NCBI GenBank assembly: GCA_000333815.1
Contig: CAPI01000011.1
Coordinates: forward strand, 1-50,845
Source of the DNA: [Collinsella] massiliensis
Lineage (GTDB): Bacteria; Actinomycetota; Coriobacteriia; Coriobacteriales; Coriobacteriaceae
Direction: 5' to 3'
Length of the DNA: 50,845 bases
Shown here: positions 1 to 7,807 of the stretch, piece by piece
Layout: each line of letters starts with the position of its first letter
How positions within the stretch are numbered: the stretch's first letter is position 1
Translations under genes and position numbers: made by a program
Notes under the pieces: generated by a model
Told to the model about the DNA's origin: nothing
The model's input: only the letters and a program-made list of their open reading frames with translations
Databases searched by the model: none

Positions 1-14
1 TGACTCGCGCGCAA

Positions 15-155
15 GTTCGAGCTCCGAATCTGAGTGGGATTTGGGAATCGCTCAGTAGCCTCGCTATGCCCATCCTCGCTACCAGCGCTTTTTCTGATCA
101 GGACGTGCTGTCTACTCGCAGCTTCCCAAATCCCACTCAGATTCGGAGCTCGAAC
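15..155. repeat. ~140-bp palindromic element, copy 1
   Basis: The outer 33 bp (15-47 and 123-155) are a perfect inverted repeat beginning GTTCGAGCTCCGAATC. Inside, AGTAG near 54-58 can pair with CTACT near 112-116, and about 50 nt form the loop. Two related elements of 140 bp lie at 41754-41893 and 43195-43334. They share the GTTCGAG termini, a GTGGGATTT-type arm and the AGTAG/CTACT inner pair. This copy lies just beyond the terminator of the leftward ABC-transporter genes. No transposase is next to it. Confidence 0.8.
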
Positions 156-191
156 ACCTTCGCAGCCGCCCGCGCACGCCCCGCGTCGCAC

Positions 192-224
192 GAAAAACGG
201 GCGGATCCCGAAGAACCCGCCCGT
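192..224 (-). terminator. Rho-independent terminator of the ABC exporter operon
   Basis: On the minus strand an 8-bp stem (ACGGGCGG/CCGCCCGT) with a 12-nt loop is followed by TTTTCG. It lies 20 nt past the small ORF that follows the permease. Confidence 0.8.
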
Positions 225-243
225 CCCGAGCCGCGCAAAACCG

Positions 244-372
244 CTAGTCGCGATGCCACAGGCTCCGAAACGCCAGCCACAGCGCCACGGCCGCAGCGAC
301 CCATCCCAAAAGCGGCAACCAGGTATCAAAGAGCCCCTGCACCATGCCGTCCCAGCTCGCACCCATATGCAT
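244..372 (-). CDS. 42-aa single-pass membrane protein coupled to the permease
   Basis: A short frame starts at the ATG that overlaps the permease stop (TGATG, one-base overlap) and ends at TAG. It encodes 42 residues beginning MHMGASWDGM. A hydrophobic stretch (about residues 16-35, LPLLGWVAAAVALWLAF) is followed by a basic end, RSLWHRD. Its coupling to the permease and its place before the operon terminator suggest it is translated as part of the exporter operon, perhaps as an accessory peptide. I do not recognise a family. A start at the third codon (also ATG) is possible. Confidence 0.5.
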   Translation of the reverse strand: MHMGASWDGMVQGLFDTWLPLLGWVAAAVALWLAFRSLWHRD

Positions 373-2573
373 CACAGGCTGCGGCGGATGCGCGTGGCAT
401 CGCGGATGATGCCCTTGCTCATGAGGTACGTCACGAAGAAGTAACCGCCGTAGGCCACCACGAAGATGGCCGCGGTGAAGGCCGCCGCACCGCCGATCGA
501 GAACCCGCCGAACAGCTCGACGAGCTTGACGATCACCGAGAGCGCCACGCAGGAATGCGCCACCCCCAGCGCGAGCGGGAACACGAAGAACACCGTCTGC
601 TGCGCGAGCACGGAATGCGCGATGTCACGCCGCTCGGTACCGAGCTCGGAGAGGATGCGGTAGTTCTCGCTCGCATCCGCCACGCCCGAGAGCTGCTGGA
701 TGGTCACGATCGCCGCGCACGCCACTACGAGCACGAAACCGATGTAGATGGCCAGGTAGCTGATGAGGCCGTTCATGGAGTTCACGCTCTCGTAGCTCTC
801 GGTGCGCGTCGCCTCCGTGCCCCAGCTGCCGATGAGCTGCCCCTGGTCGTCCGTCACGTCGCCATAATAGCGGTACTCGTTGATGAAGGCGTCGCCCTCC
901 TCGGTCGAGATGCCGTCGGCGTAGTTGAGCAGCAGGTAGCTGTTGTACGGCGGCAGGTCGAGGCTGTCCACCAGGTCATCCGGCAGGATGATCGTGCCCG
1001 CGTTCATGCCGAACATCGCGTTGATGAACGTACTCGCGTCCTCGTTCACCTTGTCCTGCACCGGCTTGAGCACACGCCCGCCGATCTCGAGCTCGACGCC
1101 CTCCCGCAGCACCGCGTTGTACACGTCGTTCACCGTCGCGCCCATGTCCGAGGTGATGGTGTAGCCGTCCTCGCCCAAATCGATGGGCTCCAGCCCGCGG
1201 AAGCGCAGGTAGTCATTGTAATTGCTCTCCTTCACCACCATGAGCCCCTGCGTGGAGGCTTCGGAGTTCTCGGTGCCCGCCGGCAGATCCATGTGCACCG
1301 CGTCGCACAGCTCGTTCAGCGTCACGAGGGGCATGTGCTCGCCGCGCGGCGTCGAATCGTAGGCGTCGATCTGCACGTGCCTGCCCGCGATGGAGGCAAG
1401 GTCGAACGCGTGCTCCTCCGAGGTATCAAACGCCACCGTATCGTTCGCGCTCGCCTCGATGATGTCCACCGGGTCGGTCGCCGGCGCGTACCGCTTGCCC
1501 TCGCCGTCCTCGCTCGCGGAGAAGCTGTTCATCTCATCCGCGGTGTCCTGCGAGAAATACACAAGCGTTCGCGAGTAGTCCACCGGCGTGCCGCGTTCCA
1601 CGGTCTCGTTCATCACGCTCGCGAGCGACATGCCCGCCGTGACCGAGGTGATCGCCAGAAAGAGGATCATCGCGATCATGGCCATCGAGAAGCTCACGGT
1701 GTTCACTTTGGCCGCGAGCTGACGCATGGTGACCATGTTGAGGCCGCGCCAATACAGGCCGCGCGCCGCCTGGAGCACCTTGAGCAAAAAGCCCGAGAGG
1801 CCGAAGAAGAAGAGTATTGTGCCCGCTACGACCGTGATGGTGGTGATGAGGAAGCCCGTCATGGCCTCGGGCTCGCCGTCGTAGGGCAGGCCGTCGTGGA
1901 GCAGCCGCGCGTACGCCACACCGATGGCCGCCGCGCCCACGAGACACACCACGGCCGAGACCCAGGGGTTGCGCATGCGCACGACCTCGTTCTTGCGAGC
2001 CGCGCTCATGAGGTCGATGATCTTCGCCCGCGCCACCACGCGCAGGTTGAAGATGAGCGTCACGATGAAGATCGCCACGAGGCAGCCCACCGTGATCATG
2101 AAGGCGCCGAGCGAGAAGAAGAAGTGGAAATCGGCGATCTGCGTCTTGAAGATGCCCGCGGTGAAGAACACCATGAGCCACGAGAGGCCAAGTCCGCACA
2201 GGATGCCCAGCACGAGGGCAGCAGCGGACACGAAGAGCGTCTCCATGGCCATGATGAGCGCCACCTGGCCGCGGCTCATGCCGAGCACCTGGTACAGGCC
2301 GAATTCCTTCTTGCGGCGCTTCATGATGAAGTTATTCGCGTACACCATGAGGAAGCCCATCACGAAGCCCAAAAAGATCGTGAGCCCGCTGATGATGCCG
2401 CCGAGGGTCTCGCCCATGCCTGCGTTCTGCTCGGTGACGCCCGCGACGTCCACCTGGACGGAGATGGTGTTGAACGCATAGAACACCGTGACGGCAAGCG
2501 TGAGCGTGAGCAGGTAGATGAGGTAGTCCTTGCCTGCGCGGCGCACGTTGCCCAGCGCGATCTTACAGAGCAT
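372..2573 (-). CDS. Bce-type ABC transporter permease (FtsX/MacB-like)
   Basis: A 733-aa membrane permease of the BceB/YtrF group. These proteins, with a BceA-like ATPase, mediate resistance to peptide antibiotics or remove lipid-II cycle inhibitors. The N-terminus ([18 protein letters not shown]) is typical. Transmembrane segments follow at about 18-40, 55-75 and 110-300. A large extracellular domain covers about 330-600, and the last three segments lie near 615-720. This matches the ten-helix layout with the big loop between helices 7 and 8. It is somewhat longer than the usual ~650 aa. The start overlaps the ATPase stop by 11 nt, so translation is coupled. The sensor kinase usually found beside Bce modules is absent here; the nearest two-component systems are about 9 kb away. 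Substrate unknown. Confidence 0.88.
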   Translation of the reverse strand: MLCKIALGNVRRAGKDYLIYLLTLTLAVTVFYAFNTISVQVDVAGVTEQNAGMGETLGGIISGLTIFLGFVMGFLMVYANNFIMKRRKKEFGLYQVLGMSRGQVALIMAMETLFVSAAALVLGILCGLGLSWLMVFFTAGIFKTQIADFHFFFSLGAFMITVGCLVAIFIVTLIFNLRVVARAKIIDLMSAARKNEVVRMRNPWVSAVVCLVGAAAIGVAYARLLHDGLPYDGEPEAMTGFLITTITVVAGTILFFFGLSGFLLKVLQAARGLYWRGLNMVTMRQLAAKVNTVSFSMAMIAMILFLAITSVTAGMSLASVMNETVERGTPVDYSRTLVYFSQDTADEMNSFSASEDGEGKRYAPATDPVDIIEASANDTVAFDTSEEHAFDLASIAGRHVQIDAYDSTPRGEHMPLVTLNELCDAVHMDLPAGTENSEASTQGLMVVKESNYNDYLRFRGLEPIDLGEDGYTITSDMGATVNDVYNAVLREGVELEIGGRVLKPVQDKVNEDASTFINAMFGMNAGTIILPDDLVDSLDLPPYNSYLLLNYADGISTEEGDAFINEYRYYGDVTDDQGQLIGSWGTEATRTESYESVNSMNGLISYLAIYIGFVLVVACAAIVTIQQLSGVADASENYRILSELGTERRDIAHSVLAQQTVFFVFPLALGVAHSCVALSVIVKLVELFGGFSIGGAAAFTAAIFVVAYGGYFFVTYLMSKGIIRDATRIRRSL

Positions 2574-3351
2574 CGGAACCCTCCCCGCCCATCATGGCCA
2601 CGACGCCCATGATGCGATCGAAGAACTCCTGGCGGCTCGTGTCGCCGCGGCGGAGCTCGGTGAAGATGCGGCCGTCGCGGATGAAGAGCACGCGCTTGGT
2701 GTAGCTCGCGGCGAAGCTGTCGTGCGTGACCATGAGGACGGTCGCCTGGTAGCTGCGGTTCATGGTCTCGAAGCTCTCGAGCAGCAGGCGCGCGTTCTTG
2801 GAGTCGAGCGCGCCGGTGGGCTCGTCGGCCATGATGATGGCGGGGTCGGTCACGAGGGCGCGCGCCGCCGCCACGCGCTGCTGCTGGCCGCCAGAGAGCT
2901 GGTAGGGGTACTTGTCGAGCGTCTCCTGGATGCCGAGGCGCAGCGCGACCTCGCCCACGCGGGCAAGCGTCTCCTTCGCGGGCGTGCGGCTGATGGTGAG
3001 CGGCAGGGCGATGTTCTCGCGCGCGGTGAGGGTGTCGAGCAGGTTCGAGTCCTGGAAGATGAAGCCCAGCTGCTCGCGGCGGAACTTCGTGAGCTTCTGC
3101 GACTTCAGGCGCGTGACGTCCTCGCCGTTGATGAGCACGCTGCCGCCCGTGACCTTGTCGATGGTCGAGACGCAGTTGAGCAGCGTCGACTTGCCGGAGC
3201 CCGAGGCGCCCATGATGCCCACGAAATCGCCCTGGGTGACGGAGAACGAGACGTCGCGCAGGGCGTGCGTGACGTTGTTGCGGCTTCCGTAGACCTTCTC
3301 GATGTGGCGCACCTCGAGCACGGGATGCTGCGCCTGCGTGGAATACTCCAT
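2563..3351 (-). CDS. Bce-type ABC transporter ATP-binding protein
   Basis: A 262-aa ATPase partner of the adjacent permease. Walker A (GASGSGKST), Q-loop (FQDSNLL), signature (LSGGQQQR), Walker B ([11 protein letters not shown]) and the switch histidine (VTHD) are all intact. I chose the ATG at 3351 (MEYSTQ) because AAGGAAG lies just upstream; the in-frame ATG at 3372 (MTQGRKIM) has no comparable site. The permease start overlaps its end. The promoter is probably within the repeat-rich 3366-3520 gap. The family match is clear; the drug or peptide recognised is not. Confidence 0.92.
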   Translation of the reverse strand: MEYSTQAQHPVLEVRHIEKVYGSRNNVTHALRDVSFSVTQGDFVGIMGASGSGKSTLLNCVSTIDKVTGGSVLINGEDVTRLKSQKLTKFRREQLGFIFQDSNLLDTLTARENIALPLTISRTPAKETLARVGEVALRLGIQETLDKYPYQLSGGQQQRVAAARALVTDPAIIMADEPTGALDSKNARLLLESFETMNRSYQATVLMVTHDSFAASYTKRVLFIRDGRIFTELRRGDTSRQEFFDRIMGVVAMMGGEGSDAL

Positions 3352-3365
3352 GATCTTCCTTCCTT

Positions 3366-3514
3366 GCGTCATAAAGGGACGGGTTCAAAACGTTACTTTT
3401 TGCTACATTTGGGGACAGGCTTTGGTCCTGCCGCGCGGGGCGCCGCCCGATGCGTCATAAAGGGACGGGTTCAAAACGTTACCTTTTACATCACGTTGGA
3501 CCCGTCCCTTTTTG
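3366..3514. repeat. GGGACGGGTTC repeat locus 1
   Basis: Two 31-bp direct copies starting GCGTCATAAAGGGACGGG lie at 3366-3396 and 3452-3482. An inverted unit, GGACCCGTCCCTTTTT, lies at about 3499-3514. The second and third units can form a hairpin with stem AAAGGGACGGGTYC. This would also serve as a terminator for the leftward gene ending at 3528. The same core recurs at 13704-13803 and inside the coding sequence at 33912-33977. Confidence 0.75.
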
Positions 3515-3527
3515 CACGCGGGGCGGG

Positions 3528-3746
3528 TCAGCGCGATACGTTCCACAGCATAACAATCATGCCGAGGGACAGCACCGCCATCACGACGATCCAGATGAGC
3601 ATCTCGACGAGCGACATGCCCGCGCGCACCACCGGGTTCTTCGGCGCGGGTTGCGTCGGCCGGTCGTACGGGCTCGCATAGGCAAGCCCCGTGGTGCGCG
3701 CCGCGGTCGGGCGGAGTTCACGCTGCTGCTTGTTCGTGGTCTTCAT
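3528..3746 (-). CDS. 72-aa membrane protein with a prepilin-like motif
   Basis: The start MKTTNK follows a strong AGGAGG eight bases upstream; the in-frame GTG at 3755 is too close to that site. Residues 1-44 are polar and Pro/Arg-rich. They are followed by GMSLVEMLIWIVVMAVLSLG, a hydrophobic helix near the C-terminus. The G-M-S-L-V-E pattern, with Glu at +5 after a Gly, resembles a type IV prepilin cleavage site, but only 26-28 residues follow it. It could equally be a plain tail-anchored protein. It stands alone, with the ABC operon downstream and mutT-vsr divergent upstream. No family recognised. Confidence 0.65.
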   Translation of the reverse strand: MKTTNKQQRELRPTAARTTGLAYASPYDRPTQPAPKNPVVRAGMSLVEMLIWIVVMAVLSLGMIVMLWNVSR

Positions 3747-3874
3747 CCGAACCACCTCCTAAGCATATCCTCGCAGGAGGGGGTCGGCGGTGCCATCGAT
3801 TTGCCTTACGCTTGGATTGCGTTTTTGTAAGGTTTGCTACCATAGGGCACGCAGGCGAACGCGAGAGGAGCCCC

Positions 3875-4843
3875 ATGAAAACGATCCGCGTGGCAGCGGG
3901 GATCATCTGCGATGACGGGCGCGGCGAAGACCGCGCGGGCGGCGCGGAAGGCGCGGGCACGACGGTCAACGCAAACACGGCGGCCAACGCAGGCACGGCG
4001 GCGGGCGCACCCGCGGCCGCGTCCGAGCCCGCTGCCGATCGCGTGCTCGCCGTGCAGCGCGGCTACGGCGACATGAAGGGGCTCTGGGAGTTCCCAGGCG
4101 GCAAGCTGGAGCGCGGCGAGACCGCCGCGGACGCCTGCCGGCGCGAGCTCGCCGAGGAGCTCAAAGTGCGCATCACCGACCTGCAGGATATCTACACCGT
4201 GGAGTACGACTACCCCGATTTCCACCTCTCCATGGAGTGCTTCCTCTGCCGCATCGAGGAGGGCGAGCCCCAGAAGAGCGACCGCCAGCTCCAGATCCGC
4301 TGGGTCGAGCGGCGCTCGCTCGCCACGCTCACGTGGATGCCCGCCGACGTCGAGCTCGTCCACGCCCTCGCCGACGCCGAGAGCCGCGAGGACCTGCGCG
4401 CGCTCGCGAAGCGCCGCCATGACAGCCGCCATTCCATGCAGGGCAACAAGCGGCAGAACACCAAGCCCGAGCTGCTCGTGCGCCAACGCCTGCGCGCAGC
4501 AGGGCTCACCGGCTACCGCCTGCAGTGGAAGAAGGCACCCGGTCGCCCGGACATCGCCTTCCCGGGGCGCAAGGTCGCCATCTTCGTGAACGGCTGCTTC
4601 TGGCACCGCTGCCCGCACTGCAACCCGTCCATGCCGCGCCGCAACACCGAGTTCTGGGAGGCGAAGTTCCGCCGCAACGTGGAGCGCGACCAACGCGCCA
4701 TCGCGGAGCTCGAGGCCATGGGGTGGACGCCCATCACCATCTGGGAGTGCGAACTCAAGCGCGACCGCATCGACGAGACCATGGCGCGCGTCATCGAGCA
4801 GGTGCGCGCGGCGGAGCAACCGCGGCGGACGGGCAAGGTATAG
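3875..4843 (+). CDS. MutT/NUDIX hydrolase fused to Vsr mismatch endonuclease
   Basis: One 322-aa frame carries two DNA-maintenance domains. Residues 1-165 are a MutT-like NUDIX domain (8-oxo-dGTP pyrophosphatase type). Its box runs G76-KLERGE-...-RELAEE. An Ala/Gly/Thr-rich insert of about 40 residues (about 14-54) lies between the first strand and LAVQRGYGDMKGLWEFPGG. Residues 185-312 match very-short-patch-repair endonuclease: NTKPELLVRQRL, GRPDIAFPGRKVAIFVNGCF, H244, C246 and C249, TEFWEAKFRRNVERDQ and IWECELK. D226 is the expected catalytic aspartate. The start ATG has GAGAGGAG five bases upstream. Vsr normally acts at T:G mismatches made by deamination at cytosine-methylation sites, but no cytosine methyltransferase is in this window. 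No frameshift or stop separates the halves. Confidence 0.9.
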   Translation: MKTIRVAAGIICDDGRGEDRAGGAEGAGTTVNANTAANAGTAAGAPAAASEPAADRVLAVQRGYGDMKGLWEFPGGKLERGETAADACRRELAEELKVRITDLQDIYTVEYDYPDFHLSMECFLCRIEEGEPQKSDRQLQIRWVERRSLATLTWMPADVELVHALADAESREDLRALAKRRHDSRHSMQGNKRQNTKPELLVRQRLRAAGLTGYRLQWKKAPGRPDIAFPGRKVAIFVNGCFWHRCPHCNPSMPRRNTEFWEAKFRRNVERDQRAIAELEAMGWTPITIWECELKRDRIDETMARVIEQVRAAEQPRRTGKV

Positions 4844-5403
4844 GCACGGGGCGCAGACGCGATGGATAACCGGATGCGGCCACGGCAACGCCCCAGCAGC
4901 CTTCCCCAGCCCTCGCACCCATGGACGACCTCTGCCGAATCACTTAAGAACTACGGTAGACACGCGCCCCGCATCCATCGTTTCCGCAGGTAAATGGCCA
5001 TACCATGCTACGCACAGAACAGCATAAGCGTTTGTTATGTTATGCTGCGCACCCCGCCGGAGATAATGACAGCAACGCATTCGAGAGCAGCACTCGGGTG
5101 CGCGTTTAGGCGGTGAGCGGGGAGGCGCATCGTGCATTCCTCAGAAAACGCAGCAAGCACGGGCGTGCAGCAGCAAACCTCTCCCCGTGCTACCCGGATC
5201 TCCTTCCCCCCGACACAGAGATTCAGCCTCCCCGGCTCCACCGCCGTTGATTCTGCGCGCTTGCGCAAGCAGCGCTTACACCTTATGCATTCGTGGGACG
5301 TCGCCCGCGATGCGCTCGCCGTGGATCCGATCGACTTCATCGCGTTGCAGTAGCCCGCGGCACCGCGTCCGGCGCGCCCGGCGCCCAGCATCATCATCCA
5401 AAC
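4844..5403. other. Non-coding stretch, no convincing gene
   Basis: About 560 bases between the mutT-vsr fusion and the htpG terminator. A GTG-initiated frame at 5132-5353 (73 aa) has GGGGAGG six bases upstream, but its composition is unlike the neighbouring genes and I recognise nothing in it. An inverted repeat, AGCATAA...TTATGCT, at about 5021-5046 is the only other structure I see. Confidence 0.4.
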
Positions 5404-5431
5404 AAAAAGGCTCCCTCGTCGGGAGCCTTTT
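5404..5431 (-). terminator. Terminator of htpG (bidirectional form)
   Basis: AAAAGGCTCCC and GGGAGCCTTTT (5405-5415 and 5421-5431) make an 11-bp stem with a 5-nt loop. A T-run follows the stem on either strand. It lies 88 nt past the htpG stop. Confidence 0.85.
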
Positions 5432-5518
5432 CATATGAGCACTGCGGCCAGCGCGATGCGGCCGGTACGGGCGCGGCACACCGGCGCGGCACCGCGCCCG
5501 CCCCGAGACCCGCGCGCC

Positions 5519-7570
5519 CTACATGAGCGCGCACACGTTCGTCGCGAACGCCACGGGGTCCTCGGGCAGGATGCCCTCCACGAGCAGCGCCTGGTCGTAG
5601 AGCAGCCCCGCGTAGCGGCCGAGCTTCTCGGTCTCGCCCGCCTCCTGCGCGGCCACGAGCTTCTGGAACACCGGGTGCTGCGCGTTGAGCTCCAGCACGC
5701 GCTGCGTCTTGGGCAGCCCCGCGACCTCCGCTTCCGGCCCGCGCTTCAGCACCTTCTCCATCTCGAGCGAGAGCGGCCCCTCGGTCGTGGTGCACGCGGG
5801 CGCCTCGTCCTCGCCCACCAGGCGCGACGACACGGTGACCTTCTCCACGCGGTCGCCGAGGGCCTCCTTCATCGCGGCGAACAGGTCGCCGTGCTCCTTC
5901 GTGGCCTCCTCAGCCTGCTTCTTCTCGTCCTCGGTCGCCAGGTCGAGGTCGCCCGTCGCGACGTTCTTGAGCTCCAGATGCCGATCCTCGAGCTCCGGCT
6001 CGGCGCCATCGGCCACGGCCTTCGCCGCCGCCTCGCGCGCCGCCTCGTCCTCGTAGACCTTCGGCATGTCGCGCGCCACGTACTCGCGCATGGCCTGGAA
6101 CGTGAACTCGTCCACGTCCTGCGTGCACAGCAGCACGTCGTAGCCGCGTGCGAGCACGCCCGTCACCACGGGCATCTTGGCCAGGCGCTCGCGGTCGTCG
6201 CCGGCGGCGTAGTAGATGGCCTTCTGGCCCTCGGGCATGGCCGCGGCGTACTCGGCGAGCGTGACCAGCTTCTGCTCCTTGGCGCTCCAGAAGAGCAGCA
6301 GGTCGCCGAGCTCCGCCGCCTTGGCGCCGTAGCTGTTGTAGATGCCGAACTTGAGCCCGCGACCGAAGTTCTCGAAGAACGTCTCGTACGCCGCGCGGTC
6401 GTCGTCGCGCATGGCCTCGAGCTCGGAGGTGATCTTCTTCTCGATGCGGCGCGCGATGGCGTGGAGCTGGCGGTCGTGCTGCAGCGTCTCGCGGCTGATG
6501 TTGAGCGAGACGTCCTCGGAATCCACGACGCCGCGCACGAAGTTGTAGTAATCCGGCAGCAGGTCGGCGCACTTCTCCATGATCATGACGTTGGAGCTGT
6601 AGAGCGCGAGGCCCTTCTCGTAATCCTTGCTGTAGAGGTCGAACGGCGCGCGACCGGGGATGAAGAGCAGCGCGTCGTACTCGAGGGTGCCCTCGGCGTG
6701 GAAGCTGATGGTGCGCGCCGGGTCCTCGAAATCGTGGAACGTGATCTTATAGAACTCGTTGTAGTCCTCCTGGCTCACGTCCTCCGCGCGCTTCTTCCAG
6801 ATGGGCGTCATGGAGTTGATGGTCTCGAGCTCCTGGTACTCCTCGTACTCGGGCTTGTAGTCGTCGCCCGCGTCCTCGGGCTTGGGCTTCTCGCGCGTCT
6901 TGGTGACCATCATCTGGATGGGGTAGCGCACGTAGTTGCTGTAGCGCTTGATGAGGTCCTTGAGCGTCCACTCGGAGAGGAAGCGATCGTAGTTCTCGCC
7001 GGGCTCCGCGGGCTCGCCGGGCTGCGTGGGCTTCGCGGGCTCGTTGTCGCGCAGGGTGAGGATGACGTCGGTGCCGTGCTCCGCGCGCTCGCCGGGCTCG
7101 ATGGTGTAGCCCTCGAGGCCGTCGGACTCCCACACGTGCGCCTCGTCCTGGCCGTAGGCGCGGCTCACCACGCGCACGCGCTTGGCCACCATGAAGGCGG
7201 AGTAGAAGCCGACGCCGAACTGGCCGATGATGTCCACCGCGTCGCCCTGGTGCTCGGCGTTCTCCGCCTTGAACTCCTGGCTACCGCTGTGGGCGATGGT
7301 GCCGAGGTTCTTCTCGAGCTCCTCGGCCGTCATGCCGATGCCGTTATCGGAGACGGTGATGGTTCGCGCATCGCGATCGAAGGAGACGCGGATGGCCAGA
7401 TCGCCCTGGTCCACGTGCACCGAACCGTCGGTGAGGCTCTTGAAGTTGAGCTTGTCCACCGCGTCGGAGGCGTTGGAGATGAGCTCGCGCAGGAAGATCT
7501 CCTTGTTGGTGTAGATCGAGTTGATCATGAGGTCGAGGAGCTTTTTGCTCTCGGTTTTGAACTTGCGCAT
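5519..7570 (-). CDS. htpG: Molecular chaperone HtpG (Hsp90)
   Basis: A 683-aa cytosolic Hsp90 chaperone, somewhat longer than the common 610-650 aa. The N-terminal GHKL ATPase domain shows FLRELISNASDA (about 26-37), DNGIGM and the lid/G2 motif IGQFGVGFYSAFMV. The middle domain includes LNISRETLQ, and a dimerisation domain follows. The start MRKFKTESKKLLDLM is typical of the family. A GAAAGGAA site lies about 10 nt upstream, so spacing is slightly long. It is transcribed alone, with its own terminator at 5404-5431. A HAIR-like inverted repeat lies 71 nt upstream of the start, suggesting heat-shock control. Confidence 0.97.
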   Translation of the reverse strand: MRKFKTESKKLLDLMINSIYTNKEIFLRELISNASDAVDKLNFKSLTDGSVHVDQGDLAIRVSFDRDARTITVSDNGIGMTAEELEKNLGTIAHSGSQEFKAENAEHQGDAVDIIGQFGVGFYSAFMVAKRVRVVSRAYGQDEAHVWESDGLEGYTIEPGERAEHGTDVILTLRDNEPAKPTQPGEPAEPGENYDRFLSEWTLKDLIKRYSNYVRYPIQMMVTKTREKPKPEDAGDDYKPEYEEYQELETINSMTPIWKKRAEDVSQEDYNEFYKITFHDFEDPARTISFHAEGTLEYDALLFIPGRAPFDLYSKDYEKGLALYSSNVMIMEKCADLLPDYYNFVRGVVDSEDVSLNISRETLQHDRQLHAIARRIEKKITSELEAMRDDDRAAYETFFENFGRGLKFGIYNSYGAKAAELGDLLLFWSAKEQKLVTLAEYAAAMPEGQKAIYYAAGDDRERLAKMPVVTGVLARGYDVLLCTQDVDEFTFQAMREYVARDMPKVYEDEAAREAAAKAVADGAEPELEDRHLELKNVATGDLDLATEDEKKQAEEATKEHGDLFAAMKEALGDRVEKVTVSSRLVGEDEAPACTTTEGPLSLEMEKVLKRGPEAEVAGLPKTQRVLELNAQHPVFQKLVAAQEAGETEKLGRYAGLLYDQALLVEGILPEDPVAFATNVCALM

Positions 7571-7640
7571 GTGCTGCCGTTCCTTTCAAGCTTGCGTAGA
7601 TACCGAGCATCATGGTACCCGCTCAGCACGCGCATAAAAC

Positions 7641-7659
7641 CTAAGTGTCTAAGACTTAG
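7641..7659. promoter_or_regulatory. HAIR-like operator upstream of htpG
   Basis: CTAAGT-N7-ACTTAG is a perfect 6-bp inverted repeat with the 7-nt spacer of HspR-associated inverted repeats, whose published consensus is CTTGAGT-N7-ACTCAAG. Four of the six inner half-site bases agree. It lies 71 nt from the htpG start codon. Confidence 0.4.
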
Positions 7660-7681
7660 ATTATCTTCACGAGCGAATGCA

Positions 7682-7712
7682 ATGTAAAATAACCCCTGGG
7701 GTAAATTTACAT
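7682..7712. repeat. 31-bp CCCCTGGGG palindrome, copy A
   Basis: Near-perfect palindrome: ATGTAAAAT at one end, ATTTACAT at the other, with AACCCCTGGGGT in the centre. It is identical over all 31 bases to the copy at 11443-11473. It lies between the divergent htpG and LRR-protein genes, just upstream of the LRR gene promoter. Confidence 0.85.
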
Positions 7713-7726
7713 TCGGTTATTTGGCC

Positions 7727-7756
7727 TTGACCCCCCCCTCGCGCGCTCACTACACT
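7727..7756 (+). promoter_or_regulatory. Sigma-70-type promoter for the LRR surface protein
   Basis: TTGACC (7727-7732) and TACACT (7751-7756) are separated by 18 bp. The start codon is 52 nt downstream of the -10. Confidence 0.5.
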
Positions 7757-7807
7757 GGTAGCGACTGCACCACAATGCGCATACCTAGCTGGGAACTTGG
7801 GGGGACT

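Noticed and set aside
372-3351. Bce module regulated by one of the two-component systems in the window
   Set aside because: Neither kinase has the short two-helix BceS layout, and both are about 9-12 kb away with other genes between. There is no sequence evidence for a link.
5132-5353. 73-aa GTG-start ORF with a fair ribosome site
   Set aside because: No recognisable domain, composition unlike neighbouring genes, and no operon context. Kept only as a note in the non-coding stretch.
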